Positions 1-5,366 of a stretch of 5,366 nucleotides of DNA are shown here, piece by piece; position 1 is the first letter of the stretch; the number at the start of each line of letters is the position of its first letter. Under the pieces are notes generated by a model. It searched no databases, was not told where the DNA came from, and was given only the letters and a program-made list of their open reading frames with translations. A program made the translations under genes and the position numbers. The stretch is from Clostridia bacterium (GTDB taxonomy: Bacteria > Bacillota > Clostridia > Oscillospirales > CAG-272): NCBI GenBank assembly GCA_017518025.1, contig JAFWWR010000128.1:1-5366 (forward strand). Reading direction: 5' to 3'.

Positions 1-408
1 GCGGTTGAATTCCTCGGGATAGGGGGAGTAGATGTTGTAGGTGCGGAGTCCCGCCTCCACGTGACCCACCGGGATCTGCATATAGAAGCACGCCAGAGCC
101 GTGACGAAGGTGGTGGAGGTGTCGCCGTGGACAAGGACCACGTCGGGCTTCACTTCCTCCAGCACCGTCTTTATCCTCTCCAGGATGTTGACGGTCACGT
201 CGAACAGAGTCTGCCCCGTCTTCATGATGGACAGGTCGTAGTCCGGGGTGACGCCGAAGGCGCCCAGCACCTGATCCAGCATCTCCCGGTGCTGTCCCGT
301 GACGCAGACCACCGTCTCGATCCCGTCTCTTTTCTTCAGTTCGAGGACCAGGGGGCACATTTTGATGGCCTCCGGCCTCGTGCCGAACACGAGCATAATC
401 TTTTTCAT
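1..408 (-). CDS. wecB: UDP-N-acetylglucosamine 2-epimerase (non-hydrolysing), N-terminal part
   Basis: This gene encodes the cytoplasmic enzyme that interconverts UDP-GlcNAc and UDP-ManNAc, a precursor for teichoic-acid linkage units, capsules and related surface polymers. I translated the minus strand from the ATG at 408-406. It gives 136 codons without a stop and runs off the left edge, so only about the first third of a usual 370-390-residue protein is present. Family hallmarks are visible: FGTRPEAIK (residues 8-16), TGQHREMLDQVL (38-49), VHGDT (93-97), GHVEAGLRT (115-123) and SPYPEEFNR (128-136). Residues equivalent to E. coli WecB Arg10, Lys15, Asp95, Glu117 and Glu131 are all present, one position later. 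A GGAGG at 414-418 lies 5 nt before the ATG and supports this start. The upstream ABC gene stops only 13 bp away, so co-transcription is very likely. Which polymer pathway it feeds cannot be told from this window. The family call is secure. Confidence 0.95.
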   Translation of the reverse strand, partial: MKKIMLVFGTRPEAIKMCPLVLELKKRDGIETVVCVTGQHREMLDQVLGAFGVTPDYDLSIMKTGQTLFDVTVNILERIKTVLEEVKPDVVLVHGDTSTTFVTALACFYMQIPVGHVEAGLRTYNIYSPYPEEFNR

Positions 409-421
409 TTCGTCCTCCGTT

Positions 422-2332
422 TTATTCAAGCTCGAACGCGCCGGTGTAAAGCTGATAGTATCTTCCCTTCTCCGCGATAAGCGATTCGTGGCTTCCGCGC
501 TCGATTATCCTGCCGAAGTCAAGCACCATGATGACATCGGAGTTCTGTACGGTCGACAGCCGGTGAGCTATGACGAACACCGTCCTGCCGTTCATCAGCG
601 CGTCCATGCCGCGCTGAACGATGGCCTCCGTCCTGGTGTCGATGGACGAGGTCGCCTCGTCCAGTATCATCACCGGCGGGTCCTCCACCGCCGCCCGGGC
701 GATGGAAATGAGCTGGCGCTGACCCTGGGACAGCCCCGAGCCGTCGCCGGACAGCACGGTCTGATACCCGTCGGGAAGCATCCGGATGAATCCGTCGGCT
801 CCCGCCAGCTTCGCCGCGGCGATACACTCCTCGTCGGTGGCGTCCAGCTTTCCGTACCGGATGTTGTCCATGACCGTGCCGGTGAACAGGTTCACGTCCT
901 GGAGCACGATGCCGAGGGAGTGCCTCAGATCCGCCTTCTTTATCTTGTTTATGTTGATGCCGTCGTAACGTATCTTGCCGTCGGCGATGTCGTAGAATCT
1001 GTTGATGAGGTTCGTGATGGTGGTCTTTCCCGCGCCCGTGGCGCCGACAAAAGCCACCTTCTGCCCCGGCTCGGCGTACATGGTGATGTTGTGGAGAACG
1101 ATCTTCTCCTCGTTGTAGCCGAAGTCCACGTCGAAGAACTCCACCTTGCCCGCCAGCGGCGTGTAGGTGACGGTGCCGTCCCCGTGAGGATGGCGCCACG
1201 CCCACGATCCGGTCCGCTCCGCGCTCTCGGTGATGTTGCCGTCCGCGTCGGTGACGGAGTTGACGAGAGTCACGTAGCCCTCGTCAGTCTCCGGCTTCTC
1301 GTCCATCAGGTCGAACACCCTCTCCGCTCCCGCGAGAGCCATGATGAAGGCGTTGATCTGGTTCGAGATCTGGTTGATGGGGTTGGTGAAGCTTTTCGAG
1401 AGCTGCAGGAACGACGCCACGGTCCCCAGCGTCAGCCCGATGCCGCCGAGATTCGACACGGCGAGAGCGCCGCCCGCCACGGCCAGTATCACGTACTGGA
1501 GATGGCCGAGGTTGCCCATGATGGGCATCAGGATGTTGGCGTACTTGTTGGCGGCGGTGGAATCCCTGCAGAGCTGGTCGTTCTTCACCTTGAAGTCGCG
1601 CTTCGCCTCGTCCTCGTGGCAGAAGACCTTGACCACCTTCTGTCCGCTGATCATTTCTTCGATAAATCCGTTGAGCTGACCGAGGGAACGCTGCTGGCCT
1701 ATGAAGTACCGCCCGGACCGCGCGGCGATTTTCCGGGAGACGATCATGACCAGGGTAACGGTAGTGAGGATGATGAGCGTCAGCCATACGCTGGTGATCA
1801 GCATGGCTACGAGAGACGACATGACGGTGATAAGCGACGAGAACGTCTGGGGGATCGTCTGCGAGATGAGCTGCCTCAGCGTATCCGTATCGTTGGTGTA
1901 GTGGCTCATCACGTCGCCGAAGGTGTTGGTGTCGAAATACCTGATGGGAAGCGTCTGCATGTGGGCGAACATCTCGTCGCGGATCTTTTTCAGCACGCCC
2001 TGCCCCACCCGGACCATGATCCGGTTGAAGGTAAAGTTTGCGGCGATGCCGGCGAGATAAACGGCTCCCATGGTCATCACGGCGGCGGTCATGGGCCCGA
2101 AATCGGGGTTCTTCACGCCGATGAGCGGAAGGATGTAGTCGTCGATCAGCCGTCTGAGGAACATGGCGCCCGCCACGGTGCAGAGGGAATTGATGATGAT
2201 GCAGACCGCCACCGTCAGGAGCGAATATTTGTAGGTGAAAAGATACTTCAGTATCCTTGTGAACGTCTTTTTGCGGAACTTCATCCGCTTTCCGTCCTTA
2301 TCCATGGGGGTGAATTTGCTTCCTCTGTTCAT
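422..2332 (-). CDS. Heterodimeric ABC exporter subunit with canonical ATPase site (BmrD/YheH- or TM288-like)
   Basis: This is a half-transporter of 636 residues: an N-terminal six-helix exporter membrane domain (about 30-330) fused to an ATP-binding domain (about 395-630). The ATP-binding domain carries a good Walker A (GATGAGKT, 430-437), Q-loop Gln478, Walker B with Asp558 and catalytic Glu559, D-loop SSID (562-565) and switch His590. The signature is LSQGQ (534-538) instead of LSGGQ, as in TM288-type subunits, where it faces the partner's degenerate site. A linker extension of about 45 residues (352-396, with GSWAWRHP) joins the two domains. The ATG overlaps the partner's stop codon as ATGA, so translation is probably coupled. 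A start at Met17 (MKFRKK, at 2284) is possible because an AAGGA lies 10 nt upstream. The length, and the order after the shorter partner, match B. subtilis BmrC-BmrD. It probably exports drugs, lipids or peptides; the substrate cannot be inferred. Confidence 0.95.
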   Translation of the reverse strand: MNRGSKFTPMDKDGKRMKFRKKTFTRILKYLFTYKYSLLTVAVCIIINSLCTVAGAMFLRRLIDDYILPLIGVKNPDFGPMTAAVMTMGAVYLAGIAANFTFNRIMVRVGQGVLKKIRDEMFAHMQTLPIRYFDTNTFGDVMSHYTNDTDTLRQLISQTIPQTFSSLITVMSSLVAMLITSVWLTLIILTTVTLVMIVSRKIAARSGRYFIGQQRSLGQLNGFIEEMISGQKVVKVFCHEDEAKRDFKVKNDQLCRDSTAANKYANILMPIMGNLGHLQYVILAVAGGALAVSNLGGIGLTLGTVASFLQLSKSFTNPINQISNQINAFIMALAGAERVFDLMDEKPETDEGYVTLVNSVTDADGNITESAERTGSWAWRHPHGDGTVTYTPLAGKVEFFDVDFGYNEEKIVLHNITMYAEPGQKVAFVGATGAGKTTITNLINRFYDIADGKIRYDGININKIKKADLRHSLGIVLQDVNLFTGTVMDNIRYGKLDATDEECIAAAKLAGADGFIRMLPDGYQTVLSGDGSGLSQGQRQLISIARAAVEDPPVMILDEATSSIDTRTEAIVQRGMDALMNGRTVFVIAHRLSTVQNSDVIMVLDFGRIIERGSHESLIAEKGRYYQLYTGAFELE

Positions 2333-4077
2333 GCCATCTTACCCCCGTTCTGCTGAGATTCGTACACCTCGCGGTAGATATCGTTGGTCTTCATCAGCTC
2401 GTCGTGGGTGCCGACTCCGTTGATCTTGCCGTCGTCCATGACGACTATCATGTCGGCGTCCATGACGGAGGTGATCCGCTGGGCGATTATCAGTTTTGTG
2501 GTCTCCGGCGCCTCCTCGGCAAGGGCGCGCCGCAGGAGAGCGTCGGTCCTGGTGTCCACCGCGCTGGTGGAGTCGTCCATGATCAGCACCTTCGGGTGTC
2601 TCAGCAGCGCCCTGGCTATGCACAGCCGCTGCTTCTGACCGCCGGACACGTTGGCGCCGCCCTGTTCGATCATCCTGTCGTATCCGTCGGGATGAGCCAT
2701 GATGAAATCGTGCGCCTGAGCCAGCCGGCAGACTCTCTCGATCTCCTCGTCGGTGGCGTTCTCGTCGCCCCACCTGAGGTTCTCCTTCACCGTGCCGGAG
2801 AACAGGACGTTCTTCTGCAGGACCATCGCCACGGCTTCTCGCAGAACGTCGAGGGAGTACCGCCTCACGTCCTCGCCGCCCACGCTGACAGAGCCCCCGG
2901 TGACGTCGTAAAGGCGCGGGATGAGCTGGACCAGCGTGCTTTTCGAGGAGCCCGTCCCGCCGATGATACCCACGGTGGCTCCGCTTGGTATCGAGAGCGA
3001 AACGTCGTCGAGGCAGGGCTTGTCCGCTCGTTTCGAATAGGCGAAGGTCACGTGATCGAACCGGACGGAGCCGTCTTTCACTTCCGTCAGCGGGTCTTCG
3101 GGATCGCAGAGGTCGCTGGTCTCGTCGAGCACTTCCGCGATCCTCTCCGCGGACGCCCGGGAGATGACGATCATGACGAATATCATGGAAACCATCATGA
3201 GACTCATGAGGATCTGCATTGAGTAGGTTATCATAGAGGTGAGCTGACCCGCCGTGAACCCCTTCGCGGCGTCGTTGCCGGAGCCCACGATCAGCCGCGC
3301 TCCGAACCAGGAGATCATCAGTATGCAGAAATACGCGCAGAACTGCATCAGCGGCCCGTTGAAGGCGATGAGCTTTTCCGCCTTGGTGAAGTCGCGGTAA
3401 ATGTCGTTCGACACGGAATTGAATTTTTCCTTTTCGTGGTCCTCGCGGACGAAGGACTTGACCACGCGGATGCCGCGCAGGTTTTCCTGCACCACGCGGT
3501 TCAGCTTGTCGTACGTCTTGAAAACACGCTCGAAAATGGGGTGAGCGTGGCTCATGATGAGCCAGAGACCGATCCCGAGGATCGGGACGATGGTGAGATA
3601 GACCCACGCCAGCCGCGGGCAGAGCCGGATCGCCATGACGAGGGCGAAGATCATCATGAACGGCGCCCGGACCGCCACCCTTATTATCATCTGGTAGGAG
3701 TTCTGTATGTTCGTCACGTCCGTGGTGAGGCGGGTGACGATGGACGACGTGGAGAACTTGTCGATATTCGAGAAAGAATACGACTGGACCGCGTCGAACA
3801 TATCGGAGCGCAGGTTCCTGCCGAAGCCCGCCGACGCCTGAGCGGCGTGCTTGCCCGACAGCACGCCGAAAATGAGCGAGACGGCGCAGCAGGCGACGAG
3901 GATCGCTCCGGTCTTCAGTATGTAATTCATGTTTCCGTCGTTTATCCCGTAGTCGATGAGCCGCGCCGTAAAGAGGGGGATAATGACTTCCATTATCACC
4001 TCGAGAGACACGAAGATCGGCGCGAGGATCGAGCTTTTTTTATACTCACGTACGCTTTTCAGCAGTTTTCTTATCAT
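2329..4077 (-). CDS. Heterodimeric ABC exporter subunit with degenerate ATPase site (BmrC/YheI- or TM287-like)
   Basis: This 582-residue protein combines an exporter membrane domain (about 10-310, six predicted helices including roughly 15-37, 54-75, 135-175 as two, 243-266 and 283-306) with an ATP-binding domain (about 337-575). Walker A reads GGTGSSKS (373-380), with Ser378 where Gly is usual. The Q-loop is Gln421 and the signature VSGGQ (477-481). Walker B is LIMDD with Asp502 in place of the catalytic Glu, the D-loop is SAVD (505-508), and the switch residue is Gln533 (IIAQR) in place of His. In TM287/288 and BmrCD, Asp and Gln at these two places mark the non-catalytic site, so this protein should need the neighbouring subunit to form a working exporter. 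The ATG is supported by GGAGG at 4085-4089, 7 nt upstream. It is the first gene after the promoter at 4110-4138, and its stop overlaps the next start by four bases. Substrate unknown. Confidence 0.95.
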   Translation of the reverse strand: MIRKLLKSVREYKKSSILAPIFVSLEVIMEVIIPLFTARLIDYGINDGNMNYILKTGAILVACCAVSLIFGVLSGKHAAQASAGFGRNLRSDMFDAVQSYSFSNIDKFSTSSIVTRLTTDVTNIQNSYQMIIRVAVRAPFMMIFALVMAIRLCPRLAWVYLTIVPILGIGLWLIMSHAHPIFERVFKTYDKLNRVVQENLRGIRVVKSFVREDHEKEKFNSVSNDIYRDFTKAEKLIAFNGPLMQFCAYFCILMISWFGARLIVGSGNDAAKGFTAGQLTSMITYSMQILMSLMMVSMIFVMIVISRASAERIAEVLDETSDLCDPEDPLTEVKDGSVRFDHVTFAYSKRADKPCLDDVSLSIPSGATVGIIGGTGSSKSTLVQLIPRLYDVTGGSVSVGGEDVRRYSLDVLREAVAMVLQKNVLFSGTVKENLRWGDENATDEEIERVCRLAQAHDFIMAHPDGYDRMIEQGGANVSGGQKQRLCIARALLRHPKVLIMDDSTSAVDTRTDALLRRALAEEAPETTKLIIAQRITSVMDADMIVVMDDGKINGVGTHDELMKTNDIYREVYESQQNGGKMA

Positions 4078-4084
4078 CCGTTAT

Positions 4085-4127
4085 CCTCCGTAATATACAT
4101 CTCTTTATAATTATACATTACGGGAGG
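4085..4127. repeat. Long inverted repeat over the exporter promoter; candidate operator
   Basis: The plus strand has CCTCCGTAAT at 4085-4094 and ATTACGGGAGG at 4117-4127. The reverse complement of the second is CCTCCCGTAAT, so the arms match except for one extra C. The inner core is CCGTAAT (4088-4094) with ATTACGG (4117-4123). The centre, near 4105, falls about at the expected transcription start and the repeat covers the -10 box, a usual place for a repressor site. The regulator encoded just upstream is the obvious candidate to bind it. One arm also contains the ribosome binding site of the first ABC gene. No T-run follows, so it is not a typical terminator. The repeat is directly visible; the operator role is inferred. 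Confidence 0.55.
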
Positions 4128-4138
4128 CGTCATTTCAA
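4110..4138 (-). promoter_or_regulatory. Sigma-A-type promoter for the exporter-epimerase unit
   Basis: Reading the minus strand, TTGAAA (4138-4133) is followed by a 17-bp spacer and a perfect TATAAT (4115-4110). Transcription would begin near 4103, giving a leader of about 25 nt before the ATG at 4077. Such a short leader leaves no room for a BmrB-like attenuation peptide as in B. subtilis, so control should be at initiation. The promoter lies in a 72-bp AT-rich gap between GC-rich genes. Confidence 0.8.
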
Positions 4139-4149
4139 CTGTTTTTCGA

Positions 4150-4587
4150 TTATTCTCCGCCGCAGCCGTTTTCGCCGCCGTCCCAGTGGTCGAGGAACAC
4201 CTCCATGGCGCGTACGGTGTCGCGGAAAAGGCAGTGCTCCGCCGCGTCCGCCTCCGCGTCGGCGTCCCTGTCGCCACGGAGGGCGGTGATGAACCGGATC
4301 AGCACGCGCCGCCGTCTCACGAGATACTCGCCCAGCTCCCTGCCGTCCTCCGTGAGGGTGATGTAGCCGTACCGGCGGAAGTTGACCAGACCCCGGGCGC
4401 TCATGGCGGTCGCCATCCGCGAGGCGGAGGACGGCGACACGCGGAGATCCTCCGACAGCTCCTTGATCCGCACCGGCTCGCGCCCCTCCCCGGAGAGAAC
4501 GTAGATCCTCATCAGATAGTCCTCTCCCGCGGGGGTCATCCTCCCGCCTCCTCTTCTCCCGTTATCAGCCGTTCCCATGATCCTCAT
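4150..4587 (-). CDS. DtxR/MntR-family winged-helix transcriptional regulator
   Basis: This 145-residue protein is probably a DNA-binding repressor. The stretch TPAGEDYLMRIYVL (18-31) matches the start of MntR (TPSMEDYIEQIY). A winged helix follows (about 36-80: IKELSEDLRV, SPSSASRMATAM, then a GYITLTEDGRE wing), and then the dimerisation/metal region with AAEHC (115-119). There is no C-terminal SH3 domain, as in MntR. By my alignment, of the six B. subtilis MntR metal ligands, Asp8 (Asp23), Glu102 (Glu117) and His103 (His118) are kept and Glu99 is Asp114. Glu11 is Met26 and His77 is Arg93. Metal sensing may therefore be altered or lost. I chose the ATG at 4587 because GGGAGG (4593-4598) lies 5 nt upstream. 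An ATG at 4539 is almost as good: AGGAGG at 4547-4552 is 7 nt upstream and the protein would start exactly at the conserved domain. Gene order suggests it controls the ABC exporter downstream. Confidence 0.85.
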   Translation of the reverse strand: MRIMGTADNGRRGGGRMTPAGEDYLMRIYVLSGEGREPVRIKELSEDLRVSPSSASRMATAMSARGLVNFRRYGYITLTEDGRELGEYLVRRRRVLIRFITALRGDRDADAEADAAEHCLFRDTVRAMEVFLDHWDGGENGCGGE

Positions 4588-4592
4588 ATTAT

Positions 4593-4598
4593 CCTCCC
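4593..4598 (-). promoter_or_regulatory. Ribosome binding site deciding the regulator start
   Basis: GGGAGG on the minus strand lies 5 nt before the ATG at 4587. It argues against the longer reading from a TTG at 4620, which has no comparable site. A second strong site, AGGAGG at 4547-4552, lies 7 nt before an in-frame ATG at 4539, so a shorter product cannot be excluded. Confidence 0.65.
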
Positions 4599-4603
4599 TT
4601 TCT

Positions 4604-4617
4604 CCGCGAGATCGCGG
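4604..4617. repeat. Short perfect inverted repeat beside the regulator's ribosome binding site
   Basis: CCGCGA (4604-4609) and TCGCGG (4612-4617) form perfect 6-bp arms around two bases, 5 bp upstream of the GGGAGG of the regulator gene. It may be a protein site or a small 5' leader hairpin, or it may be chance in GC-rich DNA. Confidence 0.35.
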
Positions 4618-4638
4618 CAAAACTTTGTTTCACCCCAA

Positions 4639-4666
4639 TCATATTTTGACGGAAGTGATAATATGA
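4639..4666. repeat. 28-bp imperfect palindrome in the divergent region; candidate operator
   Basis: TCATATTTTGAC (4639-4650) and GTGATAATATGA (4655-4666) are reverse complements at 10 of 12 positions, separated by GGAA. The outer seven bases, TCATATT and AATATGA, match perfectly. It sits upstream of the regulator gene and covers the only plausible -10-like sequences for it (TATTAT at 4663-4658 and TATGAT at 4643-4638 on the minus strand). Autoregulation by the DtxR-like protein is one reading. The palindrome is seen directly; its binding protein is unknown. Confidence 0.5.
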
Positions 4667-4704
4667 CAAAGAGAGTCCGCAGAAAAGCGGCGCGATTCGT
4701 CACT

Positions 4705-4719
4705 TTTGTACTTTACAAA
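4705..4719. repeat. Small palindrome over the -35 of the yerC promoter
   Basis: TTTGTA (4705-4710) and TACAAA (4714-4719) form perfect 6-bp arms around CTT. If one bulged T is allowed, the arms extend to ACTTTTGTA and TACAAAGT. The right arm overlaps the -35 hexamer. TrpR-type proteins bind palindromes at their own promoters, so self-control by the YerC-like product is possible but not shown. Confidence 0.4.
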
Positions 4720-4740
4720 GTTAAAACGATACAGTATAAT
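4712..4740 (+). promoter_or_regulatory. Sigma-A-type promoter for the yerC-methyltransferase unit
   Basis: TTTACA (4712-4717), a 17-bp AT-rich spacer and a perfect TATAAT (4735-4740) form a near-consensus promoter. The start point would be near 4747, giving a leader of about 33 nt before the ATG at 4780. Confidence 0.8.
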
Positions 4741-4779
4741 AGAACCCGGACAAAAACGGTTATGTGAAAGGGATCGATC

Positions 4780-5103
4780 ATGAACAGAAAAAGCGCTCAC
4801 AAGGACTACCTGTTCCGCGCGATCTTGTCGCTTGAGACCATCGACGAATGCTACGATTTCTTCGAGGACCTCTGCACGGTGAAAGAGCTTGACGAGATGG
4901 CGAAAAGGATCCGCGTGGCAAAACTGCTGACGGAAAACAAGGTATACAGCGAGATCCTGGAGGAACCGGGCAATCTCACCGCCAGCACCGCCACCATCAG
5001 CCGGGTCAACCGGTGCATCAAGTACGGAGGCGGCGGCTACAAAAAGATACTCGACCGGCTGGACGAGGCGGGGGTCGCCCTGCCGGACGCCGGTCAGGAG
5101 TGA
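4780..5103 (+). CDS. yerC: YerC/YecD-family TrpR-related DNA-binding protein
   Basis: This 107-residue helical protein belongs to the TrpR-like YerC/YecD family, widespread in Bacillota, which is presumed to regulate transcription but has poorly known targets. Recognisable stretches are AILSLETIDECYDFFEDLCTV (14-34, family N-terminal helices), AKRIRVAKLLTENKVYSEI (41-59) and the recognition helix ASTATISRVNRCIKYG (68-83). Length fits the family (about 100 residues). Between the two helices of the DNA-binding motif it reads EEPGNLTAST, where I recall a tighter ETGAST-like turn in relatives, so about three residues appear inserted. The ATG is preceded by AAAGGGA (4767-4773), 6 nt upstream, a moderate ribosome binding site. 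It is transcribed divergently from the DtxR-like gene and is followed 22 bp later by a methyltransferase, probably in one operon. The family call is firm; its target genes are unknown. Confidence 0.93.
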   Translation: MNRKSAHKDYLFRAILSLETIDECYDFFEDLCTVKELDEMAKRIRVAKLLTENKVYSEILEEPGNLTASTATISRVNRCIKYGGGGYKKILDRLDEAGVALPDAGQE

Positions 5104-5125
5104 CGGCTCCCGCGGAGGAGGACTC

Positions 5126-5366
5126 ATGGACGGATCCTGCTACGACGCCCTCTCGGGGGTGTATGACAAACTCAACTCAAACGTGGACTACGGGGATCTG
5201 GCGGACTTTGCCGAGACGTGCTTTGAGGAATACGGTTCCGGCGAGGTGCGGCGCGTGCTGGATCTCGGCTGCGGCACCGGACCGCTCACGACGGAGCTCT
5301 CTATGCTCGGGTACGACGTGACGGGGATCGATATATCGGAGGGAATGCTCGACGCCGCCCGGGAAA
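5126..5366 (+). CDS. Class I SAM-dependent methyltransferase, N-terminal part
   Basis: The reading frame opens at ATG 5126, 7 nt after GGAGG (5114-5118), and runs off the right edge after 80 full codons; relatives are usually about 240-250 residues. It begins MDGSCYDALSGVYDKLNSNV, resembling small-molecule-type methyltransferases that start with a YDxLxxxYD pattern and a DYxxxADF helix (here 21-28). Motif I is VLDLGCGTG (44-52), the glycine-rich SAM-binding loop. The acidic residue that holds the SAM ribose is Asp69 in TGIDISEGML (66-75). The substrate is set by the missing C-terminal part and cannot be predicted. The 22-bp gap after the YerC-like gene, with no terminator in between, suggests co-transcription. 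The frame is certain from the motifs; an overlapping plus-strand frame at 5013-5321 is not coding. Confidence 0.92.
   Translation, partial: MDGSCYDALSGVYDKLNSNVDYGDLADFAETCFEEYGSGEVRRVLDLGCGTGPLTTELSMLGYDVTGIDISEGMLDAARE

Noticed and set aside
299..2356. Open 685-residue plus-strand frame opposite the second ABC gene
   Set aside because: It is antisense to a gene with complete ABC motifs, rich in His, Arg, Asp and Val with no recognisable domain, and explained by GC-rich codon bias on the other strand.
2404..3222. Open 272-residue plus-strand frame opposite the first ABC gene
   Set aside because: Same type of antisense shadow of a clear ABC transporter gene; no domain or ribosome binding site recognised.
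4085..4127. The inverted repeat read as a terminator of the regulator gene
   Set aside because: The 22-base loop and lack of a following T-run do not fit an intrinsic terminator, and it overlaps a near-consensus promoter.
4588..4620. Extension of the regulator to a TTG start at 4620
   Set aside because: It would translate through the GGGAGG ribosome binding site that is well placed for the ATG at 4587, and no site supports the TTG.
4638..4669. Minus-strand promoter TTGTCA (4669-4664) with TATGAT (4643-4638) for the regulator
   Set aside because: The spacer is 20 bp, too long. The alternative, TATTAT (4663-4658) with TTTTCT 17 bp upstream, has a poor -35. A promoter is expected here but I cannot fix it.
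4186..4767. Open plus-strand frame of 193 residues across the regulator and its upstream region
   Set aside because: It runs antisense through the DtxR-like gene and then through the promoter region; composition is not protein-like and no family is recognised.
4639..5127. Open minus-strand frame of 162 residues opposite yerC
   Set aside because: It is antisense to a well-recognised YerC-like protein and crosses its promoter.
5013..5321. Plus-strand frame overlapping the end of yerC and the start of the methyltransferase
   Set aside because: Both overlapping frames carry clear family motifs; this one is Arg-rich and motif-free.

Overview
The window looks like chromosomal DNA of a GC-rich Bacillota organism, most likely a Clostridia/Oscillospiraceae-type anaerobe. 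The evidence is a YerC/YecD-type TrpR-related protein, a BmrC/BmrD-like heterodimeric ABC exporter, an MntR-type DtxR-family regulator, strong GGAGG ribosome binding sites and consensus-like sigma-A promoters in short AT-rich gaps. The taxon is an inference from family content and base composition. The window is almost fully coding, with no stretch over 300 bases without a gene. I saw no mobile element, CRISPR array, tRNA or rRNA.

Minus strand (4587 down to 1): a small winged-helix regulator of the DtxR/MntR family is followed, after a 72-bp gap holding a near-consensus promoter and a long inverted repeat, by two overlapping ABC exporter half-transporter genes. After 13 bp comes the N-terminal part of a non-hydrolysing UDP-N-acetylglucosamine 2-epimerase (WecB/MnaA), which runs off the left edge. 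The two ABC proteins have complementary nucleotide-binding sites. The first has a degenerate Walker B/switch (Asp and Gln for Glu and His) and the second a canonical one, so they should form one asymmetric heterodimeric exporter. The regulator probably controls this unit, with the inverted repeat over the -10 region as the likely operator. The epimerase makes UDP-ManNAc for cell-surface polymers and would be co-transcribed with the exporter.

Divergent intergenic region (4588-4779): it contains a 28-bp imperfect palindrome, a short perfect inverted repeat beside the regulator's ribosome binding site, and on the plus strand a strong promoter (TTTACA, 17 bp, TATAAT) whose -35 lies in another small palindrome.

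Plus strand (4780 to 5366): a YerC/YecD-family TrpR-like DNA-binding protein is followed 22 bp later by the start of a class I SAM-dependent methyltransferase cut by the right edge. The two look co-transcribed.

I do not see a clearly new system. The points most worth checking are the regulator's loss of several MntR metal ligands, the inverted repeat that covers the exporter promoter and could also mask its ribosome binding site in read-through RNA, the palindrome in the divergent region, and a small apparent insertion in the helix-turn-helix of the YerC-like protein.
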